This document shows positions 39,601-50,800 of a stretch of 64,000 nucleotides of DNA, piece after piece. A program made the translations under genes and the position numbers. Location: NCBI GenBank assembly GCA_030141605.1, contig JAQGDQ010000252.1, forward strand, positions 62,001 through 126,000. The letters run 5' to 3'. The DNA comes from Tubiluchus corallicola (Eukaryota > Priapulida > Priapulimorpha > Priapulimorphida > Tubiluchidae). Under the pieces are notes generated by a model. That model was not told the DNA's origin, did no database searches, and saw only the letters and a program-made list of their open reading frames with translations. Numbering within the stretch: position 1 is the first letter of the stretch; each line of letters begins with the position of its first letter.

Positions 39601-42600
39601 TTTTGATTTTGCAGAATGTCTTAGTCTTTCATTTTCATCTTGTAATGCCTTCAAATTATCAATCAGTTTGGATATACGTTTCTGAAACGAAAATGTTGGC
39701 AACAGCAAATGCAATACATATACCGGAAATTAGTAACACAACAATAGTGTTAGCATTAATAGAAAAATTACTACAATATTTAAATTTTAGTAATTTCCCT
39801 GTTACACATTTAACATAGTGGTAAATAGCTCATAACAGTGGCACCAATCTGGAAAGTATTTTCTTGATGTTAAATCTAAGTCATGCTGAAAGTTTTAAGA
39901 ATGACTACTAAATGAGCTCAAATCAAAGGCATTGCAATAAATAACAATTTGTGGTACTTGCTGTCAAGACAGAGCCAAAGTTTGTTTTAGCTGTATCTAT
40001 GGTACTTTTATGTACAGAAATAAATGTGAAATAAAAAATAATAAAGCATTACAGTACACAAGATAAAGAGGCACAGCAATAATTTCAGAAATCTGGAAAA
40101 GCTTGCATTAGTTTAACTGACTAGCAAAAACCAAAAACAAAAAACAAAAAATTGTTGCTCTGTTTTATGTCATGTTTTTTAACTTAAAATTTAAAGTTTT
40201 ATGTTTAAAACTATTCCAAAATTCTGTTCCACAAATTCTTGGTTCATACCAACATTACTTTTGCTGCATGACCTCAAAACTAAATACAATGTACAACTGA
40301 CAACATTACTTTTGCTGCATGACCTCAAAACTAAATACAATGTACAACTGAGCTACAATGCCATGTGTAGTTGTGCAACGAAAACACACTTTCATTAACC
40401 GAGCCCAAGCCAATTTTTTTATACTTGGGTGCCACCAAACTAAAGCTCAACGGAATAATGAGATCTTATACTGAATAAAATTTTAATAAAGTATCAAGTT
40501 GAAGTGGAATACCGGAAACAAATTTTTTACTGAAACTGAAGTGAATATTCTTGTAATGTATTAATAGAAATTCAAGTATTTCAGTTGAAAGAAATTGTAA
40601 ACATTGCAATGTTTAAATTATTTAAGTTACTGGTGATTGGTGAGCTGTTCTGATTACCAAATCTGTATTTTTATTTAATGGTTATTGTAGCATTTAAAGT
40701 ATTATGTATTTTAAAAGCAGTCCTAATTACTTCCAAAGCAGTTTATACTATTTGGTACAATCAATAAAAATAGTACTGAATTGAATAATTTCATTGATTT
40801 ACTTCACCATGTATAACCAATCATCGGGTGGCCATGCTCTTGCATATGGGAACGACCGACGGGTACTGATAGTGAATGCAGCAACACATTTTTCGAGTTA
40901 TCATACAAAAACAGAGAGCAAAATGTCAGCAATTATGCCATATTCGCTGTTTAGTATCAGCTTTTTTCTGAAAAATTTTTGTAAGTGCTAAATAAACATT
41001 CGGTTTCTTTAATATAAATTTCACCGAATGTTTCACCGACATCAAAAATTATCAAAAAGTAACTTTGGTATACCAAAAAGTTCACCGTACCTTTTGAACG
41101 GTGATTATAACCGACGCTTACCGCACTGGAATTTTATAACGATATTCAAGGGAAAAGATTCTACCTCGTGTTGATCAATGACCACATTTTTCTGGTGGAG
41201 TTTCTCATCATAAACCTTGAACAGTGGTGATAAGTAACAAAGCTGAAATGAAACAAAAACAAAATGTTTTAGTTTAACTTATTATCTCCTTCAGGACCGC
41301 ACCATTCAAAATAAGTCTAATAAGGTCTATGACTTTTCTGCTACTGTATGAGCACAGACACAACTAAATGATTACAAATTAGGTAATGTTCTATTCAGAA
41401 TAATATCGGCTATCCAAACATCATATTCGTTCAAACATTTATGAGTGATTTAAATGGATAAAATTAAAAAAACATGCTTTCTTCAGACATTCCAACCTGG
41501 CCTATTGAGTAGCTTAGTCTGGTGCACGCTAATGTGATCGTCTGCTTGCTACAGCCTAAGGTGTGTTCAGCTGGTATTCCAGGAAAAACCAACCGATCAG
41601 CCAAAGGACAAATTGAGGTTATTTCATCTTTTAACAGGAACTTATGCTTAGAAACAGAGTAGACTTGAGGCCAAAGTATATCAGAGTGTAGTGTCTGGAT
41701 AGTTGAAATTTTCTGCATAGCCGATTTCACACAAATAATACAGTGCAAACACTGCAGTTACTGAAAGCCTTTTCCAATTTATTCATCAAAAATCGATTTT
41801 AAATTTGTCTAAGCTAAGCAAATGCATTTTGCATATAATTTTACATGAAAGTCCATTGTGTGAGGAGTACAAACTTACAAAGATTATCAAATATAACATA
41901 ATCGCTGCCTAGTGAAAGCAGTTTTTCATGAACCCATGCAAAATGCAGTAAACGCTTACGGTCCTGAAAGAGGCAAACAATAATTATGGTGTAATGACAG
42001 CAGCTTTGAATAATATGATAGCTGTTATGAAAAAAACAATCATTTAGTCATTAACACAGCCATACAATTTGCAATGCAGAAAATTATTTAGGGGTCATCC
42101 ACATATAACGATATCAAGTTTTCGGCTCACTTCGAGAACTTCGTACCTTGTGTTATAATGGCATTATCATATGCCCCGACACCTACCTACCCTTATATTG
42201 ATATCAACATCACGCTGATGTAGCTTTTCGTACATTTTATTCTTCCTACTCTACAAGGATAGACAACAACATTACTTGTGTTAATTAATGGGAAACCATC
42301 ATGGATTCTACTGGCATCGGCGGTGATAGCCGCAATTCACTGAGTCAGGTAAGTGAGGTCAGATAACGATATTATATCTAAACCACCTGCCAACCATGCG
42401 TTATAATGGCGTTATCATGTCTCCTGCCCTTACCCTAAACTCGATATCATTATATGTGGATAGCCCCTTAAGGCCAAACTAGTCACTTACCAGTTTTTCT
42501 GGAATTGAATCTTTGGCAGACAGTTTTGACTCTAATTCCTGAAAAAAAGTAAGTCAGTTTTAGTTAAACAAATGAAAAAACAAAACAAATTAATTTCCTT

Positions 42601-45600
42601 GGATAGCAAGGTCGTTAGATGATAAGATCTACCTGAGAATTGAAGTGAAGTGGCCTGAATTTCTCTTGGTAAGCAACTAATTCAATTTTGAGACGATGTA
42701 TAGTATTTCTCAAAACTTCGTTTTCATCTAATAGCTGTACTAATCGTCTTCGAAGAAGGGGTTGATCACTGCTGCTACCTAATAATTAAAGTACATGTTA
42801 TCTTATACAGCTAGATTGTATTCCATGAATCAAGTTACCTTGTTAACTTTACAATCACATTAGTGCTCAAAGCGCTGGTTTTGTAAATTATGTAAACAGA
42901 ACTTGCACATTACAGAAACATACTTTAAATAAGAGTATTACCATTGTTAAGAAAAAGTTTAATCAAGAATGATAATTTTCTAATACGTACATGCAAAATA
43001 ATGCAATGTTTCTTATATTATTGCAATGTGAAGAAACCCAACAAAACTTGTCATCATCTCGTCATACGTAATTTTCTATTCAAAATTTTCACCAGATTGG
43101 CAATCTGTATATTTAATGTCTGTGAGTTATACATAAGTTATGTTCCATATAAATTACAATAATTACATTTGAATACATTTAATTATTTTTACCATAATTT
43201 TATTTAGAACTTTTATCCTCTTGATGCAGAATGCTAGTGTTTGTCATATAACTGTTTATGTAAAATTTGTAATGTATAACTTAATGTGTATTTAACTGTT
43301 CATCCCTGGAGGAGTATCAACACTCCTATCTGAGACTTAGTGTTGTATCTTTCAAGTTTTATTGTTTACTGCATAAAAATTAAAAAAATATATTAAAAAA
43401 GAAAGACCATAGAGTTAATTTCTGAGCATTCAGGTCTGAAGCTCATAAAACAAACTAACTATTATTATTATTAATATGATTATTATATTAGTATGATAGT
43501 ATAATTATTAATTCTAACTGCTTGAGGTTTTAAACGTCAATGAGTTAGCTATCTGCAGTCTTATGATTCTATAAATGTTGACACATGTCTAAAACACAGA
43601 ATCATATAATTAAAACTGGGAACAAAACAGAAAAACTACTTGCCATTATTATGAACGTCACTTCCTGAATCCTGTTCGTTGTACACCAGTAACTCAGCAT
43701 GAATTTTCTGTGTCACTTGCAGGAGTTGATCGCGCTCCAGTTCCAAACTTTCACATCGTTGCTCTAGTGTTTGCAAGATATTATCCTGCTTTTGTATGAG
43801 TTCATCAACATCTGCTGTTTAAAGCATCAATTAGACATGTAAAGACTAAGAACTGTAATTCAAATATGTTACTAGTAATACAGAATTGAATTTTTAAAAT
43901 GAGGTCACATAGGCATTTTGTAAAGAAAAAATTAAATTAAGATGATTGTTTTCAGTAATGCATGATCATTCTTTGTGGTGTCTCATTTAACAGGTTTTAC
44001 CTGTTTAACGAAATCAACAGGCAGGCTGATATATGGCTTACATTATAAGCCAGCTAATGAGCCAAAAGCAAAGCACTTCATATTTTGACTCCATACAGTA
44101 AGAAAAACGTCATTAAATGAAGCCAAGACTCCCATAGAAAACAATGCAAAAGAACTGAGATACGTTCCAGTGACAAAAATCAATGCAGTTTAAATCAAAT
44201 AAATTAAACATTTTATGAGTTTTGTTCATGTTTCTACTAATTAATTTCATTCTACTTGCTTGAAATCACCTATCTTTCTTTCGAATACCTAGCTAGCTGT
44301 TTCTCTTTCGTCAAAGTTGAAGCGTATGTGGCCGTTAAAGAATAAGCAATGCAATAGTCAAAGCCAGCTCTGTAGCGACCTTGAGGCAATTTCATCTACC
44401 TAGTCTGGTTGCTATAGCAACAGGTTATATGCAAAATTTCTTGACATAAAAATTGTACCCAGGTGCCTATAAATTGGAGCCATATAAGTCGCAAATAGAT
44501 CTCGCATGATACAAACCACTAGCATTTAGTAGTCAGTCGGGAAGCAAAAACATATATAATAATTGTACTGTTTTAGTTATTAGAGAATTTTTAGAATAGA
44601 ATAATGCAATATGTGCTGTTTTAATGCTTCAAATTAGGCAAAAATGTTGTTGATAAAATAAAATTTGCTTTGAGGAAAGTAAAAAAAGTTAATACGAAAC
44701 ATGTGTCGTTAAGTGAAAAAAGGTGTCAAATGCTCAGCGTTGTTAAAACGAAACGTCGTTAAACGGGGGGTCCTTAAGTGAGGACACACTGTACATTAAA
44801 AATTTAGAAAATGTATACAAACAGAGTTTGTTGTTTAATATTGTTATACTTATATCTTTAGTTGCAACACTTCAACGTGTCTGTTACCAATACAGTAAGT
44901 TGCACTTTGATCATTCAATAAATAAAAACATTGACACTTCTTAAGTACCTGCAAAGTTTGTTCCTGTGCTTTGTAGCAGATCTTTCTTAACTGAAGCTTT
45001 TTGTTTTGTTGCTGGTGCAGAATGACTTTTGTTAACCTAAAACAATTTTGTTGGTTGAAATGAGAAACACATAACTCAAACATATACACTACAAGATCTA
45101 TTGTGGTTAATTTGCAAAATTTAATTAGCTGTTAAATTCACCATCTATTAACAAATTGTTGTTAACCTAGCCATAAAACAGATGGCGAAATTATATTTTA
45201 CAAACTATTGTTCACATAATACATTAATGCGTGCATAAAATGTTTATAAAATTATAATGAGTTGTAAGGAATGATGTACAGATACATAATAATTAAACTG
45301 AAGCACATAGTTAAATTACTGCCAAAGGCTTATTGTGAATGAGTGCTAACCCTTGCCCTAATCATTTGCCAATGTGAGCCCATAGAAAATATAGGCTTGT
45401 TTACATCAAGCAGTGGATACTTACTTGATGAGGGACCGCATATAATAATTCACTTGAAGCAACATTAAGAAAACTATCATCTTCTGCAGCAGGAGATGAT
45501 TCATGTAATCCGGTACTGGTTGACTTATTTCTGTGCGAAAAATAATTATTCAACACAACAAAGAACGCTAATTAAAATGTTCGTATCAAGCTAGTGCAGA

Positions 45601-46712
45601 ATTTACAATCAAATAAAATATTTAGCAAAGCTAAAGCATGCATTATTTATTGTTGTTACTAAGTATATAAATAACTTTTATAGGTATAGCACAATATTCT
45701 GCAAGTGTTTTAACCCTATCCACACAGTACTGTATCTAATACAGCATAGCAAAAAATAATGTATATCTTAGGAACTACGGTTTGCGTAATGACGGAATTA
45801 GTTCTGAAGTTAAATCACAGCTGCCACAAAAATTTAAATCGGACCAACAGCAATTTAACTGCAATATGAGTTTATAAGTCTTGTCCCAGATCTTGTACTG
45901 CATTACTCCATGACTTTGTAACTCTCTTTTGTATAGCAATTATTTTTTAAAGGTTAAGTGATTACCCAGGCAGCACGACAATATTGTACCTATGTTGTCA
46001 CAATATTTTTGCAAATATGGATAATACCACATGGATATGTGGACTGGCCATAACATTATACCAATATTTTTTAACAATAGGTGTAAACCACGTGTTTTCA
46101 ATATTGGATAACAATGTTTGGTTTAATGTCGTTAGCAATATTGGAGAAAAATATCCTAAATTGTACAAACATGGTGGCAATATCTCTGAACAAATTTTGT
46201 CAAGATCCTGAAAAGATCGTGACTATATGGTGACAATATTGTGTGCTATCTAGCTAACTAAAACCAAATAATCAATTAAAATATTTTAAAGCGCACGCTC
46301 TGTTTAACGCTCTGTTGGAGCACGCTCTGTGCTCCAAGATAACAAGATCACATAGCTAACATTAACCTAGGGCCTATAGAGTTTTTAAAGCAGTAACATC
46401 TGTGTTATTTTCACCACAAACGGCAGAATTCATACAAAAATAAATGGTAAATAACTTTATACTTGTTATTCTTGAATCCTTCAGTTTCGTTTAGGTCAAC
46501 TTCACATCTTGCATCTGTTGGACCATGAAATAACGCAAGCGACCTTCCAATGGCACTAGCATTGACTAGAGCAGGGCGTAAATTGCCTTCAGATAAAGAT
46601 TGTTGGGGCAGAGGCAGAGGCAGCTTTGGTACAGCCGTAAAGACAACTCGAGGAATGAGAGCAGAGCCGATCCTACGCTAAATAAATAAAAATTGCTAAA
46701 CAGATGTTTCTG

Positions 46713-46759
<47 letters not shown>

Positions 46760-47852
46760 TAGTTTAGTTTAGTTTAGTTCAGTTTATTCCATTTGCCATG
46801 ACAAAATAATACATTAATATGGTGAAAATACTAAATACCAAATTAAAAGAAAACAAGCATGTAAATAATAAAGTTGCTTATGTGATTACTGGGCTGTTCA
46901 AAAAGAAAACTTGTAAAGACCAGGCTCAATATGGCAAACAGAAAGAAAAGTGTAGATATAAGAATAGGTAGTTAATGGGAAGAAAGAGAGTATGAAAAGT
47001 GAAAGGATATGAAGATGTAATATGAAAGTGAGAAAAAAAATAAAAATAAAAAAGCAAAAATATTTATCTATCTATATATCTATATATCGAGAATCCCTGC
47101 TAGAATGCCTTGCCACAACTATGCACAAAAAATGAAAAACTATGATTTAATTATGGCCGTGGATATATAAACTCTGAATTAGTGTGTATGTTGTCGTACT
47201 GGTGTGATGGTATTTCATATCTGGTTAATATTAATGAATTTTAATTTTGTTTTAAATGTTGATAGGGACTTGATTTGTTTAACCTATAATGGTAGAGAAT
47301 TCCAAAGTAGAATTGCTTGTTTGATCACAGACTTTGTTCCATAGTGGGTATTTGTCCTAATTTGTTTTAGATTGCTTGTTCTGGAATTAACGATAGGATT
47401 TGGAAAAAAGGTAAATCTGTTATTCTGGAATGGTTTACTGATGTTGTTAATGTATTTAAATATAAAAAGCAGAGTAAAATATTCTTTGTGTGCTGCAATG
47501 ATTGGGAATTTTAAAGTTTTTCTCAGGTTAGTTGTTGAAGCTTTGGATTTTTGTCTACCTGCCTTACGTTTGTATGAGTACCCAGCTATCAATCTCAACA
47601 CATAGTTCTGAAGGAGATTTAATTTTAAGTAATTTTCTCTTATGGTTTTTTGAAGTAGCGTACATCCATATAAGAAGTGTGGTAGAACTAAAGTTTTATA
47701 TATTAGTGTCTTAGTTTCCTTTGTTAGTTGCCCTTTAACTTGTCGGAGATATGATGTGCTAGATGCTAGTAGTAGTACTAGTAGCAGGTCTACTTTTTTA
47801 CAATTATTCTTACCAAACCAAAATTTTTAGCAGAATGTTTTTTCTTCGCCAT
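29530..47852 (-). CDS. CEP89: CEP89 (CCDC123), centriole distal-appendage coiled-coil protein
   Basis: Seventeen exons give 1,827 nt and 608 codons, with phase kept throughout: 47814-47852, 46463-46677, 45425-45530, 44949-45036, 43640-43811, 42633-42774, 42491-42538, 41165-41242, 39578-39681, 39153-39268, 38176-38356, 36659-36722, 33996-34178, 33049-33090, 31969-32058, 30888-30919, 29530-29656. CEP89 acts at distal appendages of the mother centriole in early ciliogenesis. Diagnostic stretches are RPALVNASAIGRSLALFHG (human [20 protein letters not shown]), ELLYAVPHQ (human DLYAVPHR), LLDENEVLRNTIHRLKIEL (human LVDENDGLKMTVHRLNVEL), CYLSPLFKVYDEKLH and SAQDWEEIRENASIVLKEN. From about residue 195 on it is almost continuous heptad coiled coil. 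The human protein is about 780 residues; this one has a shorter N-terminal linker and a shorter tail. The start ATG (MAKKKHSAKNFGL) lies in a 39-nt first exon and is less certain than the rest. Identity is secure from collinear matches. Confidence 0.9.
30230..30648 (+). mobile_element. LINE reverse-transcriptase fragment, plus copy of an inverted pair (CEP89 intron 16)
   Basis: The translation contains LKLFKYCKDQVAHKNFAKPL followed by HEYCAPVWS. This is the conserved segment near the C-terminal end of the reverse transcriptase in CR1/jockey-type non-LTR elements (pattern (S/K)PLxEYxxPVW). The frame changes between an upstream piece (ILNGVILSANNDHKDLVCSN) and this piece, so the element is dead. 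It lies antisense to CEP89. The same 418 bp occurs inverted at 34901-35317 with very few differences, including the same frame break. Confidence 0.75.
31643..33048 (+). other. CEP89 introns 14-15: no gene recognised; one 122-codon open frame
   Basis: The plus-strand frame at 32249-32617 is open for 122 codons, long for DNA this rich in A+T. It encodes a basic, Arg/Ser/His/Gln-rich peptide starting MMHKIVTCNNSRYGTGNPHF. I do not recognise it. It lies inside CEP89 intron 15, antisense to the gene, and has no clear splice partners, so a transposon remnant is as likely as a gene. Exon 15 of CEP89 (31969-32058, minus) interrupts this stretch. Confidence 0.25.
33510..33629. repeat. Long CA/TG microsatellite with a CG-alternating head (CEP89 intron 13)
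   Basis: An uninterrupted CA run of about 75 bp (33555-33629) is preceded by CGCACGCGCGTGCACACACA-type alternation from about 33517. Nearly the whole 110 bp alternates purine and pyrimidine, a strong Z-DNA-forming pattern. In the CEP89 transcript it is read as UG repeats. The frames over it on both strands (33423-33650 and 33483-33878) are artefacts of the repeat. Confidence 0.95.
34490..35890 (-). mobile_element. Decayed LINE reverse-transcriptase relic, minus copy of the inverted pair (CEP89 intron 12)
   Basis: Read on the minus strand in shifting frames it gives LYVDHTKAFDSVVHSSFL (the LDYSKAFDxV motif region), KLYADNLKFND (catalytic YADD box decayed to YADN), then LHEYCAPVWSMYAGDC, RGHNNNLL and WNDLDYDMVN with SFSARLA. 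That is the normal motif order toward the C-terminus of CR1/jockey-type reverse transcriptases. Several frameshifts and stops make it non-functional. The 5' end of the element is missing. It abuts the pogo-like transposon at 35907. The 34901-35317 part is the inverted partner of 30230-30648. Confidence 0.75.
35907..36599 (-). mobile_element. 690-bp pogo-like non-autonomous transposon, copy 1 (CEP89 intron 12)
   Basis: Reverse-complemented it starts CAGTAAGTCGTTAACAATGC and ends CGTTAAGCGAGGATTTACTG. It is flanked on both sides by TA (35905-35906 and 36600-36601), the target duplication of Tc1/mariner/pogo elements. It aligns along its whole length with 44096-44791 in the opposite orientation. 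Shared internal landmarks are GGTTGCTGTAACAACAGGTT, CGGGAAGCGAAAACG and TTGTTGATAAAATAAAA. Size is 693 bp. No transposase frame is visible. Confidence 0.8.
37078..37146 (+). mobile_element. tRNA-derived SINE head (CEP89 intron 11)
   Basis: The sequence contains an RNA polymerase III box A (TAGCTCATTGGTATAGTGC, 37085-37103) and a box B-like CGATCAATTCCC (37127-37138) with tRNA-like spacing. A short stem, CTTCCCTAGGGAAG, sits in the anticodon-arm position. The acceptor arms do not pair well, so it is not a working tRNA gene. The sequence that follows up to about 37400 is probably the SINE body, but no second copy in the window confirms its end. Confidence 0.6.
38832..38988. repeat. Two-copy tandem repeat of 79 bp (CEP89 intron 10)
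   Basis: Copies at 38832-38910 and 38911-38988 both read AAGCC(T)GTAAGCTG(G/A)TTTA, then GTAAAAAGAAAAATAAAT and a GTTCTTGTAA(G/A)TTCTT end. They differ at about a dozen positions, so the duplication is not recent. Confidence 0.85.
40250..40351. repeat. Perfect two-copy tandem repeat of 51 bp (CEP89 intron 8)
   Basis: The unit starting CAACATTACTTTTGCTGCAT and ending GTACAACTGA occurs twice with no spacer and no difference visible between copies. It lies in intron 8, away from exons. Exact identity implies a recent duplication or an assembly duplicate. Confidence 0.9.
42091..42467. mobile_element. PIF/Harbinger-type MITE (CEP89 intron 7)
   Basis: The left end is GGGGTCATCCACATATAACG with ATATC following. 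The right end, reverse-complemented, is GGGGCTATCCACATATAATG, also followed by ATATC. The inverted repeats therefore span over 30 bp with few differences. The element is flanked by TTA on both sides (42088-42090 and 42468-42470). A TWA target duplication plus a G-rich terminus is the signature of PIF/Harbinger elements. Internally each half also carries a GTTATAATGG(C)GTTATCAT motif. Its right end lies 23 bp from the donor of CEP89 exon 7. Confidence 0.8.
44096..44791 (+). mobile_element. 690-bp pogo-like non-autonomous transposon, copy 2 (CEP89 intron 4)
   Basis: It starts CAGTAAGAAAAACGTCATTA and ends CCTTAAGTGAGGACACACTG, with TA duplications at 44094-44095 and 44792-44793. At 696 bp it is almost the same size as copy 1. 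The shared interior includes GGTTGCTATAGCAACAGGTT, GTCGGGAAGCAAAAAC and the AAACGAAACGTCGTTAAACG end. Intact ends and near-equal length suggest fairly recent movement by a transposase supplied elsewhere. Confidence 0.8.
45965..46253. mobile_element. MITE-like element with ACAATATTGT-type ends (CEP89 intron 2)
   Basis: The left end is CCCAGGCAGCACGACAATAT and the right end, reverse-complemented, is GCTAGATAGCACACAATATT. They match imperfectly as terminal inverted repeats. The interior is full of CAATATT and ACAATATT words on both strands. The frames at 45984-46211 (plus) and 45998-46180 (minus) fall inside it and are not genes. No target duplication was identified, so the superfamily is left open. 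Confidence 0.5.
46717..47790 (-). mobile_element. 5'-truncated LINE with reverse-transcriptase C-terminus (CEP89 intron 1)
   Basis: The minus strand is open for about 160 codons. Key stretches are YKTLVLPHFLYGCTLLQK, LLQNYVLRLIAGYSYKRKAG, FKYINNISKPFQNNRF, THYGTKSVIKQAILLWNSLP and KSLSTFKTKLKF. This is the standard end of a jockey/CR1-type non-LTR polymerase ((L/I)xPHxxYG, LxRxIxG, WNSLP, FKxxLK). A 3' region follows with tandem ACTAA(A) units at 46757-46783 and a TA microsatellite at 46717-46757. The element fills most of intron 1, in the same orientation as CEP89. It is truncated at its 5' end close to the exon 1 donor. Confidence 0.8.
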
Positions 47853-50800
47853 AATCAAAAGCTCAGAACTGATAAGTTAACGATCATAACTCAATAAAGC
47901 AAACTTAGTAGAAACCACTACGAAATCATAATTTTCACTTTTTCTGACAAAGCGAAGTAGCTGCTAATTTCTAAACACTGGATTGGAGTGTTGCCATGTG
48001 TAACAAAGATTTGACATCAAAATAGCCAAATGGCACCAAAGTCGCACCGGGCACCAGTGACTACAAGTGCTTCTACGCAAAATCTAAATAACATCTATCC
48101 TCGGCTGAATTTATGGCTGGTTTTCTACAATTATTATTATTGCTTACTGAAGAGTTATCTTCACTAAACTGTCATTGATTAGTCTAAGCTAGCTTTATGC
48201 CCAATTTTTCTTAAATGGCGGTTTTCTATTTTTCAAGGTTCTTCATTAATTTATTCTTCATGGAGGTCCTCATTGGAATTTTCTTTTGCCATCTGATACC
48301 CAAAGTGATTCTGTGATCCTGCTTAGAAACGTGTCTATTTCAGCTTTAAACTTGAATCGAACTATAACTCACCCCATAGTACTCTGATATGATCAAACGT
48401 ATTTTTCGAAAATTAAAGAAAGTCTGTTGAAATTACGTGTGTACATCATTTTTATGCTTAACGGTTTTTGATAAACCTAATTAAGCGGAACGGGTTTTCC
48501 TTTCTTTTTGCATCTCATGCAACTTAGCGACTCCACCTGAGGTCGCTGATCGGAGAGGACTCGCAACTGAGGGGACTCGACGTTAAAATTTAAAACGGTT
48601 TATTTTGGCGTGCACGTATGTTGGCAACCCTCAAGTCTATGGTGGTGCAACACTACGGCAGCGTCCTTAGTTACGAAAGCATTTTGGTTACCAGAATTTT
48701 CAGTTAAACTTACAATTATGAAAATCCGTTTGAATCGTATACTTTAAAAAGCGCATTTCACGTTGTTGAATTTAGGGACGGCATAAATGTAAGCGCTAAT
48801 TAAGTTTTTCTTATGTTAAGTTTTGTTTTATAATTTGTTATGTTAAGAAACTTTTGGCAAGAACTCCACTCCCTAGAGAAGAAGAAATCAGCACTTTGGA
48901 AGCAGACTCTAACCACATTTATTTTCAACTCTCATTATTTTATTTTTTATCATCTTTCATTTAAAAAGCTGGTACAAATACCTACTACTTTTGTCATTTT
49001 TCTTATTGTTAAATTATACAATTCTTATGTAACTGTGATTTTTGTAGCAGTATACCATATCTTAATATTTGTCTATAAAATAACTTTGTATACAGCCTAT
49101 TGTAATTTTTTTCGGTTTACGTAGTATTTAACATGTAATATTGCTTTGCCAGTGTACCTTGTATGTATTTGTGCAAATAAAACTGAATTGAATATGAGTA
49201 TTTCTTAAATAATAGTTTATAACTGAGTTTACGATTATTGTTTTGCGTGATTATAAATTGCTCCCAATATTATGTCATACAGAGCTTGTGAACATGGTGC
49301 AAGCTTATTTGGCCAAGTTAAGCTAGTACATTCAGAAACAACTGTTTGTGGCATCATAATAAAGAAGTAGAAAATGATTCGTTTAAAGGTAAATAGGTGT
49401 GTTCGTTGTCCGTTGTGTTGGTTTTGTTCATTGGCACAACCAACCTTTCCTAACACGTTGTTTTATTTCAGTTTTTGAAATGACTAAAAGCTACAGATAT
49501 ACATACTGAACAAGTGAGGAGAGACTTTAGATTACAGGTGCTAAATATGTTAAAACTAAGTGCGTTTAGGTCGAGAAATGGACCTAATCCTAAGTTTGTC
49601 CAATAAAATAAGTGAGACCACACGAATGATTGCCACATATCTCGATTTTTGTACGATCTTCCCAACATCGGAAGCAAATCCTGCGTCCCAAATGACATGT
49701 AATCGCGGGATGATATTTAATTAATTGTCTCGAATTTTGCAAAAAAAGAACAGTATGCGGAATACTATTAACTAAACATAAGAAATAAGCCTAAACATGG
49801 TCTCCCCAACTGATCAGAATGCATTGCTTGAACAGCGTTAACTACACAATAAGTGCAAGAATTTTATTGTCCCTACATGTGCGTAGGTTACTAAACTTGA
49901 TCATGATATATCGTAAAAACCTGCTTAAAGCCGCACTGGTTTTAAAATCGATCCAAAACATTCTATCTGACTGTATTTTGTTCATAGTAAGTGAATACTT
50001 TGGTTGCCAGTGGTCAGCGTTAGTGGTTTTTCTCTAAGGTAAGAGCACGCAAGGACTTACATTTAGGACAGAAGATTGAAATTAGTTTTGTTGTTAGGGC
50101 ACATTAAAATAATATTAAATATATATTAAAACATATATGTATATTTAACATTCTGCAGATATACTTCTAGCGGCCATAAAAATTCCATTATAAATTTTCT
50201 TAATATTGTAATTAAGGAGGTTAAGGATTATTGATTATCGTATAGATAAGAAAAGTTTGTTTTTATCGTTATTGCATCTGTAATTTTCTAGGAATGTTGT
50301 TGTATCGAATTTGGCCTTATCATTGCTTATCGTTTACCTTAATCAAATCATTTCACTTTACTTTTCTATTTATTTACAGTAAGTTGCGCAAAAAAGTGGA
50401 TAAAAGGATTATTTAAAATTATAAGCTTGTCACATGCCGAATCATTTTCTTGTACTTTTGCCTGGCAATAACAGCTATCTTTATTCTGAATCATACTGAC
50501 ACACGGATGCCAAATACATTGTACCATATATAATCAGTGTCACTTTCCCGGCCAGGCAGACATGCAGCTCGCATAGATAAATATTTTTATTGTAGTAACA
50601 TGTTTATCTGTCGCAGCTTATTGATGACAACGATGCAAAGAATTTTATTGTAGTCTTAAAGACATGTAATCGGTACATGATTTAGGAAGCCTACAAAAAT
50701 ACCGCGTTACATAACATGGCGACACATTGCGTGACTTACACACCATCATCGGTCATTGACTGTTTATCAGAAATAATGGCTAAGAAACAGTAAAGCGGAA

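Noticed and set aside
41464-41748. A 94-codon minus-strand frame in CEP89 intron 7 as an exon
   Set aside because: It has no homology to CEP89 at this position, where exon 7 joins exon 8 directly, and no matched splice sites of compatible phase.
45984-46211. Opposite-strand frames of 75 and 60 codons as coding sequence
   Set aside because: They lie wholly within the MITE-like element and reflect its repeated CAATATT words.
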